From NCBI GenBank assembly GCA_003993805.1, contig RSEF01000018.1:3729381-3793380 (forward strand): DNA of 64,000 bases, given 5' to 3'. The DNA is from Himantopus leucocephalus. Taxonomy: Eukaryota; Chordata; Aves; Charadriiformes; Recurvirostridae. Below the pieces are notes generated by a model. It was not told the origin of the DNA. It made no database searches and was given only the letters and a program-made list of their open reading frames with translations. The translations under genes were made by a program, and so were the position numbers. This document shows positions 51,581-62,148 of the stretch, one piece after another; the first letter of the stretch is position 1, and each line of letters opens with the position of its first letter.

Positions 51581-52611
51581 GGCACAACCAGTGCATTGTG
51601 TGAGGGAGCACTCCGTTAGGGCTGCAGGGGAAAGGGAGAGCAATCCGAGGTGCTGTAATACTTTAATTTCCTCGAGAAGGTGGCAGAAAGGAGGGAAGAT
51701 CCTGCAGGAGTCCAGCACTGGCTGATTGACTCTTGCCCTTTCTCACAAGCATCGTGCTGTCCTGGGCACCACCAAGAGGAACAGTGCACGGCAAAAAGCG
51801 CGGAGCGGGGACTGAACTTTGCCTTGCGCTGGGCAGCCGGCACGCAGCTCTGGCACTTGCGTTCCGTGGGCTGACCCTTTCCTGCTGACTTGGTGCACCT
51901 GAGTTTTTGTTGGACTTACCAAAGTACGCAGGGTGAATCAGGTCCTGTTGCACGTGCAGCAGCACCAAAAGCCACCCTTTGAGCCTGCCGGGGCCATCGC
52001 GGGCTCTGGGCGGTGAGGGTAGTAGCCCTTTCTTGGCCAAAACCCACAAGGTCCCATCATCTGTGTGGTCCCTTTCCCCTCCTGCTTCCTTTCCCTTGAG
52101 TCCAGGGGCTCTCTGAGCTGAGTTTTGCAGTGATGTCTCTGGCCAGGGTGCAGTGCCACCGCTCACCTTGTGCCCGGTTTGGCAGCTGTCCCCCCGCCCT
52201 GGGCAGGACGGGCTGCTGGTGCAGAGCAGGGGGGAAAACTTTGCACCCTCCCTCCAGCCTCACAGCCACAAAAGAGCAATTGGTCAGGAAAAAGGAGCTT
52301 GGAGGATCATAGGTAAAACAAAGTGAGCTGGAGAAGGTGTGGGTGGTTTATAGTCCTGACACCTGAGTTTCTTCCTCTAAATCAGTCAGAGATGCTGTTC
52401 CCCAAAGAGGAGGCTCAGGCCTGCTCTGCTGCTCCCTGGCAGGTCTTTGCAGCCTAAATTCCTGCTTATCCTTGCTGCTGGTCACCTGGGGAGCTCTACT
52501 CTGCCATAACAGCAATTTTTGCCTACCAGGCAATGTCTTCAAGCCCCAGGGCAGCACTGAGTAACACACAGCCTCCCCACACCTCTCCCTGGGAAAACTC
52601 AACCTTCATCC

Positions 52612-52682
52612 CCTTTTGCAAGATGAGAAACTTGGTCTGAGAGGTTGAATGACTCAGTTGGAGAGATGCAATTACACAGCTC
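52612..52682 (-). mobile_element. MIR-like SINE relic
   Basis: The plus strand reads GATGAGAAACTTGGTCTGAG, AGGTTGAATGACTCAGTTGG, then AATTACACAGCTCGG, the reverse complement layout of MIR (gatgagaaactgaggcacagagaggttaag, then cacacagct). Confidence 0.5.
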
Positions 52683-53869
52683 GGCATACCCTGATGTCTA
52701 GCTTTGTGCTGGTCCCTGAGAGCATAGGGGTTTTTTTCCCCTGGAGGCTCATCCTTTCCTTATGTCGATGCTTCCCTCCTCACTGCAGCATGCAGTACTT
52801 GGTGCTGTTGCCTCCCCCGGTCTCTCCCTCACCTCGATCCTTTCCTGGGCCTCTGGCTCCCTGCCCCATACGGAGCTGGTGGTGCTCGTCTCTCTCGCTC
52901 TTCTGATTGCTGTATTATTTTGAGTTTGGGAGATTGCGTATCTCGGTGCAGGACCCCCACCAGCTGGGGAGCGTGCTTGCCTGGAGGATGCTACTGGGGG
53001 AGAGACAGCACATACCACTTGCAGAAAATGCCTTTCCTGCCAGCCGTGAAACTGCAACGCGTGTGTTGCAGACTAAGCGGTGAAGAACCAGGGCTGAGGG
53101 CACCGCAGCGGGGTCAGGCTCAGCGGCTGCTGCAGGAGGTGCAGCATCCGCAGCCTCGGTGGGTGCGGGTGCCGCTGAGCTCCAAGGAGCCTGCCCACGC
53201 TCACCCCTCAAAAGACCACCGCTGTGTGCGTGAAGTTGGGCATCGCGAGATGGAGACAAGTGAGGTTTGACACGGTTTCTCAGAAAAGAGACCAGCTCTG
53301 CACCTCTGCCAGCACCGTGCCGGCATAGGCATGCGGGGTGGGATGGCCATGGCCAGGGCTGGCGTGGGATGGGTGCGTACGCCGGGTCAGATCTGAGCTG
53401 TTTTGGCAGGGCTGGATGCGTGAGGCTCACCCGGTGCCTGCCTGTGCTGTGGCCGGGCTGAGCCAGCAGTCTGAATCCCTCACTTTCAGGAACAATAAAT
53501 TCCCTCACTAATCTTACGAAAGAGGGGGGGAAAAAAAAAAGGCAGCTATAAATGACTTACCTATTTGAAGCCTGTGGGCTCTGCATTGCATTAAACATTA
53601 ACCTGTTCTTCTGAGCCAAGCGACTGATTCTCTTGGTAATTCTGAGGCCGGGCAGCCAAAGAAAAGGATTCTTTGTCAGACAGTATTTCAGAAAAAAAAA
53701 ATCCCTTCAGCCATTTTCTGTCTCATTGTGTTTGTTTGGCCCTGCGGTAGAAAGCTTGCTCCACAATTTGCTGTTTGTATTTGTGCAGTCAAGCTGATCA
53801 GATGGCTGTACCCCAGCCACGGCTCCGAAAACGCTGCTCACCAGCAGCCCCGCAAAGGCACGGGCACAC

Positions 53870-53975
53870 TTTGCACGCATAATCACGCACATATGTGGGA
53901 CCAGACTTAATTGCACACATGGGCACGTGTAATCACACACTTAATGAAGCACACATGCACGTATACCCACGTGTG
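53870..53975. repeat. Degenerate CA/TG-rich repeat with two E-boxes
   Basis: Irregular alternation of CACAC, ATGCAC and ACGTGT words, probably a decayed CA microsatellite. CACGTG occurs at 53924-53929 and 53968-53973. Confidence 0.55.
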
Positions 53976-54097
53976 AGAAGAACAGAAAGTTGTCTTTTGA
54001 TCTTGTGTAAAGGGTGTCCCTGTGAGTATTGAGTATTAAAAGTAGCCGTGCCCATCAGAGACGCAGGCAAGAGCAGAGCGGGGGATTAGCCTTGGGG

Positions 54098-54185
54098 AGA
54101 GGGTTCTGCTCCTGACTTTGCCCTTACTTGGTGTACAAGGTGGGGCAAGTCATTGTGCTATTGTTTCTCCTCCATAAATTGTGAC
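54098..54185 (+). mobile_element. MIR-like SINE relic
   Basis: GGTTCTGCTCCTGACTTTGC, CTTGGTGTACAAGGTGGGGC and AAGTCATTGTGC follow the order of the MIR core, with decay. Confidence 0.45.
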
Positions 54186-55746
54186 TAATGATTTCAAAAG
54201 CACCCGTGGAAAGAGTAATACATTGTTACTATGGGCTTAGATGCATGTTTATTTAAGCCACAAAGCTTTGGTTCAGAGGTTTTCTTGATGACAGCAGGTT
54301 TTGCTGACGTCTCCCTGCTGGAGCCCGCAGCGTAGTCCCCCAGCAGCGGGTAGAGCTGTTGCTGCTGCAAACCTGGGAACGTGCGAGTGCTCCTGAGCTG
54401 TTTCAGTGCAAAGTCTGGCTGCTTAGCGCTGAATCCCCCAGCGCTTTCAGCCAGCTCTTCAAATTTGGCACCAAATGCCCAAGAGAGGCTCAGACAATCC
54501 TTTTTAAAATATCTGTTACGGAGGCGATAATCTATGGCTGAGAAATGGTAACAAATACTGATGGGATCGTATCATCTTAATCCAGTTCATCCACTCGCTC
54601 CCTCTGTCCCTGCGCGGTGCCAGGGTTAGGGCTGGGGGGGCAGAATGTTGTGGGTTGTTTGTTTTTTGGTTTGTTTTTTTTCCTGCTGTGGAAAAGTCTG
54701 AGCCCAAACAGAAAGCCCTTCCTGCTGAAATCGTGCCTTTGAGCTGGTGGAAGTTTCTCATGTGGACCGGGCTTGTGCTCGGCGCGGGTGACTCACCCGA
54801 GCAGCTTTGGAAATCCTCCCAGCGATCAGCCCAGTCCTTCCTCCGGCACTTCGGGCTCTGGCGCTTCACTGCGCCTTTAGTCACAGCTAATCTTAATTTG
54901 CTCTTTCTTCCTGTCTGCGTTCAAAATGCCACCGGCTTCTTGCATTTGCGTAACTAATTGTCCAATGTGCGCTTCACAAGGGAGTGATCGGGAGCGTGTC
55001 TGCTCTCCCGGCAGATGCATGTGCTGAGGCACACAAGGAATAGCGAACCGGAGCCTCCTCTACCCCATAACCTGGGGGAGATGCCAAATCCCGGTGCTTT
55101 GGGGAGCTGGTTATGGGGTCGGTGGCTCTCTGCATCCCCCCAAGCGGCGAGTAACCACTCATATGCAGCTCTCCCTGTGTCGTAAATGCGCACGAGCGTT
55201 TCGTTCAACTTACAGCCTTGAGTGAGTCCTGTGCTTGGGGGTTTGAAGAGGAAAGAGGTGTTTACGCGGGCCAGTAATGCACTTTGAACTAGAAACTGCC
55301 TGACTTGAGAGTGGGGCTGACCTGAGCTGCTCCGGCAGCAAAAGGCTGAATCAAAGCTGTGGGGTGCACCGGGCTGGAGACATGAAATTCCCTCTCTTCC
55401 CTTTGCTGCACCGGCTAAATACACTGGGATTTCCAGGGCTGGGAGTTGGCAGGAGTAATCCCCGGGGACCATTTGTTTTCCAGGCGGAAAAAAAGTGCAG
55501 CCGGCAGGGAGGCTGAGCCCTGCTCTACCCCTGCCAGTGCCAGGGGAGTTGGACCAGCCCATAACTGTGTGCGAGATTAGGAAAGGTGTGTGCTAATTAA
55601 TGGGAGCGCTGGGCTGCCCCTCGGCTGCAGCGGCACGTGTGGATGCGGTGGTGGAGCCCGCGTCCCCTCCCCGTCCCTGCCCGCCCCAACAAAAGGATCG
55701 CGCCCGCGGCACGGCACCCCAGCGACCCAACGCCTCGCTCCCGCTC

Positions 55747-55773
55747 ATGTCACAGCTCGAAGCGACGGCATGA
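55747..55773 (+). other. Short upstream ORF overlapping the septin-9-like start codon
   Basis: An ATG at 55747 (weak context, C at -3) opens an eight-codon frame, Met-Ser-Gln-Leu-Glu-Ala-Thr-Ala. Its TGA stop at 55771-55773 overlaps the main start as ATGA. If transcription begins upstream of 55747, this could permit reinitiation or damp translation of the long septin-9 isoform. Presence is seen; function is inferred. Confidence 0.45.
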
Positions 55774-55791
55774 AGAAATCCTCATATTCAG
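55770..55791 (+). CDS. SEPTIN9: Septin-9 long isoform, first coding exon (partial CDS, 5' end only)
   Basis: ATG with G at -3 opens a 22-nt coding segment for Met-Lys-Lys-Ser-Ser-Tyr-Ser plus the first base of a further codon, ending directly at the consensus donor CAG|gtgagc (intron from 55792). The long human SEPTIN9 isoform starts Met-Lys-Lys-Ser-Tyr-Ser-Gly, and as I recall its first coding exon is equally short; this would be the same protein start with one extra Ser and the Gly codon split by the intron. The segment lies in a CpG-rich, TATA-less promoter-like stretch, as expected for a widely expressed gene. Septin-9 is a GTP-binding cytoskeletal protein that takes the end positions of septin hetero-octamers and works in cytokinesis and in actin and microtubule organisation. 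The GTPase domain is encoded in exons outside this window. I did not find the next exon, nor the alternative starts of the shorter isoforms, before 64000. The match is short, so the call rests on peptide, splice phase, CpG context and map position together. Confidence 0.62.
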
Positions 55792-56774
55792 GTGAGCGAG
55801 CGGCCGCCCCGCTGCCTCTCCCCCTTTCTGTCTGTACCGGGAAAAGAAAAAAACATTTAAGAAAACCTCTCAAAAGTACAACTTGCACAAGCCCTTCTCC
55901 CTCTAAACGGCTCTGTAGCAGAGTGAGTAGCTGTTTCACTGCATATAAACAAACTCTGTTGATGAGTGGGAAAGGTTTAAAAAGCAAAACAAATCCAGGG
56001 AGGCAGCTGGTTCCAGGCAAAACTCGGTGTCGGTGGCACAGAGCTCGTTAGTCAGGAGTCACCTGTACCAGCACAGGGTGAGCTCCAGCGCCGAGAGGCT
56101 GCTTGAAATTAAAAGAGGCTAGTGGCATTGTTGGTGACACCGTCTGCTTTTGGGGCGGGAGGGGTTTCCAAATCGGGGGTGGAAGAGCCGGGATCCCCTA
56201 ACAGCGCGGGACTCTCCTCTCCCTGCTCCCCATCCCGGTCCTCCCCTGCAGGGTGAGGGCTCTGTGCCCGCTGCTCCCGCAGGCTCCTTCCTCCCCAGCT
56301 AACGCGGGAGCGAGCAACCACGACTGATAGCATTCCTCTGAGCCTTCTGTGAAATCCTGCCAGCGGTCCCAAGAAGTGGCAGGCGCGTGATAGAGCGGAC
56401 ACATCTCCTACAAAAGGTCCGTTGCTTACCCCGTAAAGCTCGGGTGCCTCTGGCAGCTCCTCCAGGTGAAGGACTTTGCTCCGCAGCTGATTTCTGCTCG
56501 CTCCAGCCCGTGACCCCCGGCTCTGTAAGCCCAGTTCTGCCCTGTTTCACCATGGCAGCTGCAGGGATGCGGTGGCACCGTGCTGGCTGCCTCCTGAGGT
56601 CCTGAGTCATGGGTCTGGCGGCACCGCGGGGGTGTTTTGGGGCGGCTGCCATGCTGCGAGTCACTCCAGCCGCGTCATGGCCAACTGGACTCTGCCTGAG
56701 CTCATAAGCCACAGGAGCTGGGGGTTTGTTTTCACTTGGAAAATGCCCTGTGTGATGCTGCTGCCTGGTTATTG

Positions 56775-56990
56775 TTAAAATTAATTAGTAATGTTTCTCC
56801 CTTGCACATTTCTCTTCTCTCATTAGTGTCGCTAAATGGACTGCCGGGCGTGTTTTATTAGGGCTTGTACGCCGGGAACCTGAGAAAGCCTAAGCATGAT
56901 TATTAGCATGTTGTAATGGATTAAAGTGGGTATTAATGGTTGTGCATTGTGCGTAGGGAAACCTGTTATTTGTACAGGCCTCCCGAGGCG
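56775..56990. promoter_or_regulatory. Candidate conserved non-coding element in septin-9 intron 1
   Basis: AT-rich, low-repeat sequence about 1 kb past the CpG-rich first exon, with AAAATTAATTAGTAATG, CTCATTAG and GCATGATTATTAGCATG words. This is a typical position for an intronic enhancer. Inferred from composition only. Confidence 0.3.
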
Positions 56991-57380
56991 CAGGTGGGCG
57001 CTAAAGCAGCCCTGGAGCAGACAAGAGCTGGGCAAGAACAGGCCTGGAGGTAACTGGCTGTCATAAGAAAAAGCTGTTGGTATTATTATGACTTCTTGCG
57101 GATGAGGCCAAGTGGTCCTTAATTGCTTTGCTTGCTTTGGGTTGACTGTGCTGGAGTGAAGCTGTGGCCCTGCAAAGCCCCTGATGTGGCTGATGTCTGG
57201 TCAGTGTCCCAACCCACCTTCGCTCGGTGTCGCGACTGGGGTCGGTTGGCATCTGGTCAGTACATTTAATTCAAAAAGGACTGCAGTTGTATTTTGGAAA
57301 CACTGTTTGCCTTGAGATTTCCCTTGGTACAGGGCAGTTAATTAGGGAAAATGAACAGGAGAATTACACGAACCGGGATC

Positions 57381-57752
57381 CATAGAATGGCAGGGGTTGG
57401 AAGAGACCTTCAGAGATTATCTAGCCCGACCCCCCCTGCCAGAGCAGGGTCACCTGGAGCAGGTTGGACAGGAACGTGTCCAGGCGGGTTTTGAATATCT
57501 CCAGAGAATGAGACTCCACAGCCTCTCTGGGCAGCCTGTGCCAGTGCTCTGCCACCCTCAAAGGAAAGAAGTTTTTCCTCATTTTGAAATGGAATTTCCC
57601 ATGTTTCAGCTTGTGCCTGCTGCCCCTTGTCCTGTCACTGGGCACCACTGGGAAGAGTCTGACCCCATCCTCTTGACACCTGCCCTTTAGATATTGATGA
57701 GAACACCTCTCAGTCTTCTCCAGGCTAAACAGACCCGGGTCTCTCAGCCGTA
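57381..57752 (-). mobile_element. CR1 LINE, 5'-truncated, about 370 bp
   Basis: The plus strand opens with CCATAGAATGGCAGGGGTTG, the reverse complement of a CR1 3' end. The minus-strand conceptual peptide (57421-57648) contains a recognisable CR1 3'-region translation (residues like MRKNFFPLRVAEHWHRLPRE). The 5' edge lies near 57752, where similarity to the family fades. It lies inside the presumed septin-9 intron 1, antisense to it. Confidence 0.88.
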
Positions 57753-60700
57753 TACACTACATTGAAGCAATAGCATAATTGCGCTATGACGACCACCAAG
57801 CTTGCGAAAAGCCCAGGCAGCTCTTCTGAGCAGCTCTCCTTTGTGTGTTGCGAAGGCTCTGCTGTCGATGTTGTTGGCTGGGCTGCGCTGGGGCCTTGTC
57901 TCTTGCTGATTCACCGGGCAGAAAGGCGCTCGATGAATCACCCGCCGCGCCGGGGAGGCTGCCTTTTGGAGAGCTGCCGCCTCTGCGCGGGGCAGAGCCA
58001 GCCCTCCTTGTCCCATCAGTCTGGTGGTTTTACAAATCGGGGAACAGCGATGGTGACTTGCTTTAGGGAATTTTGCTGGGAATCCAGATTACTTCTCCAA
58101 GACGTGAGTAAGATGTACAGAGTGCTGCAGAGCCTCTGAGCTCCCTACTGCCAGAGAAGCTGGTGAGGTGACAAAACGACTTCTCAGCCACAAAGAGTGC
58201 ACTTCCCAAGCATGTTGCTGACAACCCCTGATGGCTGGAAACGCAGTGCCTGGCTGAGAATCTCCCAAAAATGATGACAAAAGGAAACAATAAGCATCTT
58301 CGTAAACACTCTTTGAGGTTAGGGAGCATCCCTCGCTGGCCTTGTTTGCTCCTCTCCAGTATATTCTGGATCTGTTTTGTGGACCGGGTCCCTCTGGACC
58401 CAGCTGGAGGATCTCACTTGACTTCACGGGGCTGAAGCTCCAGCTCCGTCCTCCTCTGTGAACACAGCAACGCTGCTGTAGTGCTCTCCTGTTAGCAGCC
58501 TGCTCCCCACCCCGGGCGAGATCTACCTTTTCTAAAGTACTTCAGGGGAAATCATTACCCATCTGCTATGACTTTTGAGCACATGCCATGTAGGTGTGGT
58601 TGGGATAAAGAGTTTGCCTTCGGATGCTTTACCTCTTACCAGCAGAGAGGCTCAGACCTTTGTGCCGTAGCCGCGGGCGGCTCAGCCCGGTAGTGCTTTT
58701 TTTTCCTGGAACTTCCTGGCAACAGCTGTAGGAGGAGGGGAGAGGGTGAAAAGGGGATTTTACACAGTGAGTTAAAAATGAGCAATAACTGCTATTGAAG
58801 CCAGCTCTTACATGTTTGCTTTAGGGATGTCTATTATTTCAGACGCTTAAGGAAAGCAGAGGTTTTCTTCTGAGATGCTTTTGTTGTCCAGGAATACTAT
58901 TTTTTTTAAGGATTTTTTGATTCTCATTTTCCATTACTCAAGCACAATTGCATCGCCAAAGCAGCAATAGACAGGATTCATGATACATGACACGGTGAGT
59001 TATAGGTATTTTAAAGGATGGTGCAAATTGTTTTGGCCAAGGACTGTTTGCAATTTCAGGTTTATGTAAGAAGTTGGCATGCACTGAAATAAAGATTGCC
59101 CTAATTACAGTACCTCCAGAATTATCCATGGTGGTTACGTGTGAGCTGCCCTTACCTAAACTGTGGACTCCTAATTTATCGCTTAGGCATGTAGGGAGAA
59201 ATAAGTGCTCATATACAAGCTCAGGCTATCGGGACAAATGCAGGAGTAACAGAGAACTGTGATCTGGTCCTTGTGTTAGGATTTGGGAACAATTATTTTG
59301 CCGTATCGTGACTTACAAAATGATGCCCTATAAAACGTGGGCTATAGAATATAAATCAAATGGCAGTTGTTGGCATTATCTAGACTGGGGAAAGCTTTGG
59401 GGAAAGAGCTCTGTCCTTTGATGGGTTGGCTTAGAGTGTCTCAGGATCCCCTCCTGCCCCAGACCCATCGTGCTGCCTCGGTACTGACACCGCACGGCCT
59501 CCTGCAGATGCTGAACACCCGGTCCGAGGCGGCAGTGGCTAGAGGTGGTAGGAGGGGGGCAAGGCAGGTTTGTCCCCTTGTCCCCCACCAAAGGGCTCCC
59601 TGTTCGTGCTCCAGTATGTGCAACTGGTGGGGAAAAAAAGCAAGTGGTGGGGATGAGCGAGAGCTGTGGTGTGTGGCTGTGATAGCACGGGGATGCGCAC
59701 TGCAGCCAGCGCTCGTCTGGCAGCAAATGGAGTTTGTCAAAGCGCAGCAAAGAAGCGGTGGGTAGACTTGGCCCCCCCCGAATAAGCACCAAGGGCTGTG
59801 GCTGGACAGGCGCTGCCTGTTCTGGGCGCCTCGGTACATCTCTGGCTGCAGCTGGTCTTCTGAGATGGTCTGAAAACACTGAGACTGATTTTTTTTTTCA
59901 GGCTGATACCGCGCAAGGGAGGCCCAGTGCGATTCCCTCAATGGCTTTAACCTCACTGTCATAAAAGTTGCTGGGTGGGGCAGAGATGAGCCGGTGTTTG
60001 CAGAGCCCCATTGTTCTCTCCTGAACCAGACCCCGTCTCCTGTCATCTAACTGGCATTGTGTTTGTCTAAGCCATGGAAAAATGAACAGCGTTTTTCAGA
60101 TTGATTGGGGTTTTTTTTTAGTTCACTGGACAAACTGCAGTATCAAGGAAAAAATATTGCTTGGATCCAACAAAAACATTAATTTTAGATTGTCATTTTG
60201 AACAGAAGTTCGAAATAGTTTGTTTTGAAATATATAAAAACAAAAAAGCCATTTTTTTCAGCTCAAACTCACTCGCAGCTAGCTCTTACTCCCCAAAACC
60301 TGCATTGCTGGGCCAACAAGTTATCATTTTAAAAAAAAATAAATGATCGTACTGAGGATTTGCAATCAACCACAAGAAGCTGGATCCTTAGTCTGTCGCT
60401 GTTCAAACCTATTGCTCAAAACCTGAATTCGGTGCAAGCAATGCCTCCCCCAGCTCAGATGAACGAACCACCCTGTTGCTCCATTTCCACCTGCTATCTC
60501 TGTGTGAAACAGCCCTGCCTGTGCCTGTTGTGCCAAAGCACGTCCGCAGTGTCTCTGTTGCAAGGAGTGACGCGCTTGGCAGTTTTGCAGTAACAAACTG
60601 GTTAATGAAGAGGCACAGCCGCCACTGGCGCTTGTGCGAATAGATGGTGTAGTAAGTAAATGCATCAGCCTTCAGGAAGGCTTCTGCAGAATAACAGGAG

Positions 60701-61432
60701 CAGAACAAATGCCAGAGTTTGTTTTCATCCTGTGTCCTCACTGCTTGGTGGGACAGAGCTGCCACCGGAGCCAGAGGTGGTGGAGCAGCTCCCTGCGGAT
60801 CCCAGCGTGCTGGTTATTGGGCTGGTGTTTGTGCCTCTGCTTTTATTAGAGGCAAAATTTCCATCTTGGGTTGTTGTGTTGTTTACCGTTGGCTCCTATC
60901 TCTCACCTTGCTCCGAGGATGCTGTTTCGGCTCTTTTGCTGCCACCCATCCCTGCCTTCTCCCTCTTCCAGGACTCTGTGCTCGAGCAGAGCAGTGAAGC
61001 CTGGCCTGGGCTTCTTCCTTGCCCATCGGTGGCAGAGCTGAAGCATTTGCAAAGTCAGTGTGAGTGTGGGGAATGTGAAGGGGAAGGAAAAAGGCGAGGA
61101 GAGAGTTTTGGAACCCAGGAGTTAGAGGGAAGAGGAGGAATGGTGATGCTGGCAGTGCCATCATGGAGTGAACTGCCCCGGGAACAGCGGTCCCTTGCCT
61201 GAGGCTGTGGAAGCTTTGCACGATGTGGTTTTGCGTTGGCATTGTGATACCTTGTGTTATTGAAGTAGCAGGAAGGAAAATAACAAGGACTACAAAATGA
61301 ACTTGTTTCTTGATAATCCAAGAATAGCAGGAGGCTGGTGCGCAGACAAAGGGCTTTGTGTCGTATTTTCAGGATGCTGAAAGCTCTGCAGGTTGTCTTG
61401 GCCAGCTGCGTGGATGATCTCCGTCATATCAC

Positions 61433-61901
61433 ATGGACCTGTTGGAGCGGGTCCAGAGAAGTGCCACGAAGATGATCAGAGGGCTGGAGCACGTCTCCTG
61501 TGAAGACATGCTGAGGGAGTTGGGGTTTTTCAGCCTGGAGAAGAGCAGGCTCTGGGGAGACCTTATAGCAGCTTTCCAGTATCTGAAGGGGGCCTACAAG
61601 AAAGCTGGAGGGGGACTTTTACAAGGGCATGTAGTGATAAGACAAGGGGTAATGACTTCAGACTGGAAGAGGGGAGATTTAAACAGGTATTAGGAAGAAA
61701 TTTTTTGCTATGAGGGTGGTGAGGCACTGGAACAAATTGCCCAGGGGAGTTGTGGCTGCCCCATCCCTGGAGATGTTCAAGGCCAGGATGGATGGGGCTT
61801 GGAGCAACCTGGTCTAGTAGGAAGTGTCCCTGCCCATTGCAGGGGAGTTGGAACTAGATGATTTTTAAGGTCCCTTCGAACCTAAACCATTCTATGATTT
61901 G
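61433..61901 (+). mobile_element. CR1 LINE, 5'-truncated, with ORF2 C-terminal remnant
   Basis: About 470 bp ending in AACCTAAACCATTCTATGAT, the CR1 3' terminus. The first 260 bp remain open and encode the C-terminal tail of CR1 ORF2 (61433-61693): [13 protein letters not shown], then [19 protein letters not shown] and [11 protein letters not shown]. The rest is 3' UTR. The element carries the reverse transcriptase's extreme C-terminus only and cannot mobilise itself. It is inserted in sense orientation in the presumed septin-9 intron. Confidence 0.92.
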
Positions 61902-62133
61902 GATCCATGTGAAAGCTGACTGATACCAAATGTCCATGGCCCCCTGTCCTTGCTTTAAGCCCCCAAGAAAAGAGCGAACATGGCACAGTTCCTGCATGCA
62001 CTTGCACACTGTTTTGGACAACTGCATCTCCAACTAGTCCATACCTCACACTTTCCAAACAGGGTCAGCAGCCACCACGGCCACTCACATTCTTACGTTC
62101 TGCCTTGTGGGTTTTCTTCCCCAACTCCATTTA

Positions 62134-62148
62134 TTTTTTTTTTTTTTT
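62134..62148. repeat. Poly-T run
   Basis: 15 consecutive T, within the presumed septin-9 intron. Confidence 0.9.

Larger units (their letters stand above)
49907..55599. other. Intergenic tract immediately upstream of the septin-9-like promoter
   Basis: Enriched in MIR-like relics (51525, 52612, 54098) and a decayed CA repeat. GC content rises toward 55600. Long frames at 52915-53508 and 54954-55562 (both minus) show no domains and look like by-products of GC richness. Confidence 0.5.
55600..55850 (+). promoter_or_regulatory. SEPTIN9: CpG-rich, TATA-less promoter and 5' UTR region of the septin-9-like exon
   Basis: This segment is strikingly GC- and CpG-rich against its surroundings. It has an E-box CACGTG at 55634-55639, a GC-box (GCCCGCCCC) at 55679-55687, CGCGCCCGCGG near 55699-55709, and CGAGCGGCCGCC just after the splice donor. 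No TATA box is apparent. The transcription start is not determinable from sequence. Confidence 0.5.

Noticed and set aside
52915..53508. 197-codon minus-strand frame, Ala/Pro/Arg-rich
   Set aside because: Composition reflects local GC richness; no motif or homologue recognised.
55590..55769. In-frame 60-codon N-terminal extension upstream of the septin-9-like ATG
   Set aside because: It would begin at a GTG with no ATG in frame; the sequence is low-complexity GC-rich 5' UTR, and the known long isoform begins at Met-Lys-Lys.
55792..56051. Continuation of the septin-9 frame past the donor
   Set aside because: Read-through into the intron; the sequence is unlike septin-9 beyond the split Gly codon.
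57421..57648. Minus-strand frame with RKNFF/EHWHRLP-like peptide as a gene
   Set aside because: This is the conceptual translation of a CR1 3' region.
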